Of a stretch of 6,303 nt of DNA, positions 6,132 to 6,303 are shown in pieces. The notes below the pieces were generated by a model. That model was not told the DNA's origin. It searched no databases and was given only the letters and a program-made list of their open reading frames with translations. The number at the start of each line of letters is the position of its first letter. The first letter of the stretch is position 1. The stretch is taken from contig CALGOL010000282.1 in assembly GCA_937960755.1 (NCBI GenBank), forward strand, positions 1-6,303, written 5' to 3'. A program made the position numbers and the translations under genes. This stretch comes from an uncultured Azospirillum sp. GTDB taxonomy: Bacteria; Pseudomonadota; Alphaproteobacteria; Azospirillales; Azospirillaceae.

Positions 6132-6303
6132 ACGCCGCGCGCAAAGCGCTGATGCGGGCGAGTTGGGCGCCCCATCAGCGGCTTCACCGTCACCCGATCT
6201 TCGCCCCATTAATCCGGCCGGATTTGACGCGCGAACAGTACCTCCGCGCGCTGACCGCACTTTGGGGCTTTCACGCCCCGCTGGAACGCCGCCTGACGGA
6301 ACT
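6128..6303 (+). CDS. Probable biliverdin-producing heme oxygenase (BphO-like), N-terminal fragment
   Basis: Only the first 58 codons are in the window; the frame is open to the right edge. The translation begins MNAARKALMRASWAPHQRLH and continues with PIFAPLI, LTREQYLRALTALWGFHAPLE and RRL. This matches the start of bacterial heme oxygenases: a first helix with a T/S-x-x-x-H-x-x-L pattern carrying the proximal heme ligand (His16 here, with His20 as alternative), then a Y-x-x-x-L-x-x-x-x-G-F-x-x-P-L-E helix. Such enzymes open heme to biliverdin, carbon monoxide and ferrous iron in the cytoplasm. The gene starts in the stop codon of the Atm1-type transporter, so the two are probably cotranscribed. 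In many bacteria this enzyme supplies chromophore to a bacteriophytochrome encoded next to it, but that would lie outside the window. Met9 is a possible later start. The call rests on a short stretch and was made without a profile search. Confidence 0.68.
   Translation, partial: MNAARKALMRASWAPHQRLHRHPIFAPLIRPDLTREQYLRALTALWGFHAPLERRLTE

Overview
The window reads as chromosome of a GC-rich alphaproteobacterium, most likely of the Rhodospirillales type (Magnetospirillum/Azospirillum-like). That is an inference from protein resemblance and codon bias, not from a marker gene. Four protein genes fill almost all of it. No tRNA, rRNA, CRISPR array, insertion sequence or long repeat was seen.

Left half, minus strand (leftward): a methyl-accepting chemotaxis protein (1879-4152) is followed after 46 bases by a PAS-rich sensor histidine-kinase-like protein. 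The second gene starts at a GTG at 1832 and runs off the left edge. It has one N-terminal membrane helix, a coiled coil, about three PAS domains and a DHp helix. The phospho-accepting histidine of the H-box is replaced by leucine, and both N-box asparagines are missing. It therefore looks like a catalytically altered, DivL-like signalling protein rather than an ordinary kinase.

Right half, plus strand: a divergent gene (4281-6131) encodes a full-length ABC half-transporter of the Atm1/ABCB7 class. It has every ATPase motif and the residues that bind glutathione in the Novosphingobium Atm1 structure. Its stop codon overlaps (ATGA) the start of a gene that runs off the right edge. The visible 58 residues resemble a bacterial biliverdin-producing heme oxygenase. 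The transporter and heme oxygenase probably form a translationally coupled operon linking thiol/metal export with heme breakdown.

The two halves are separated by a 128-base divergent intergenic region (4153-4280). It holds an imperfect 22-base dyad and the chemoreceptor's ribosome binding site, but no promoter I can place with confidence. The left half is sensory (chemotaxis, PAS signalling); the right half is metal/heme/redox handling. Nothing visible ties the two together beyond the shared intergenic region.
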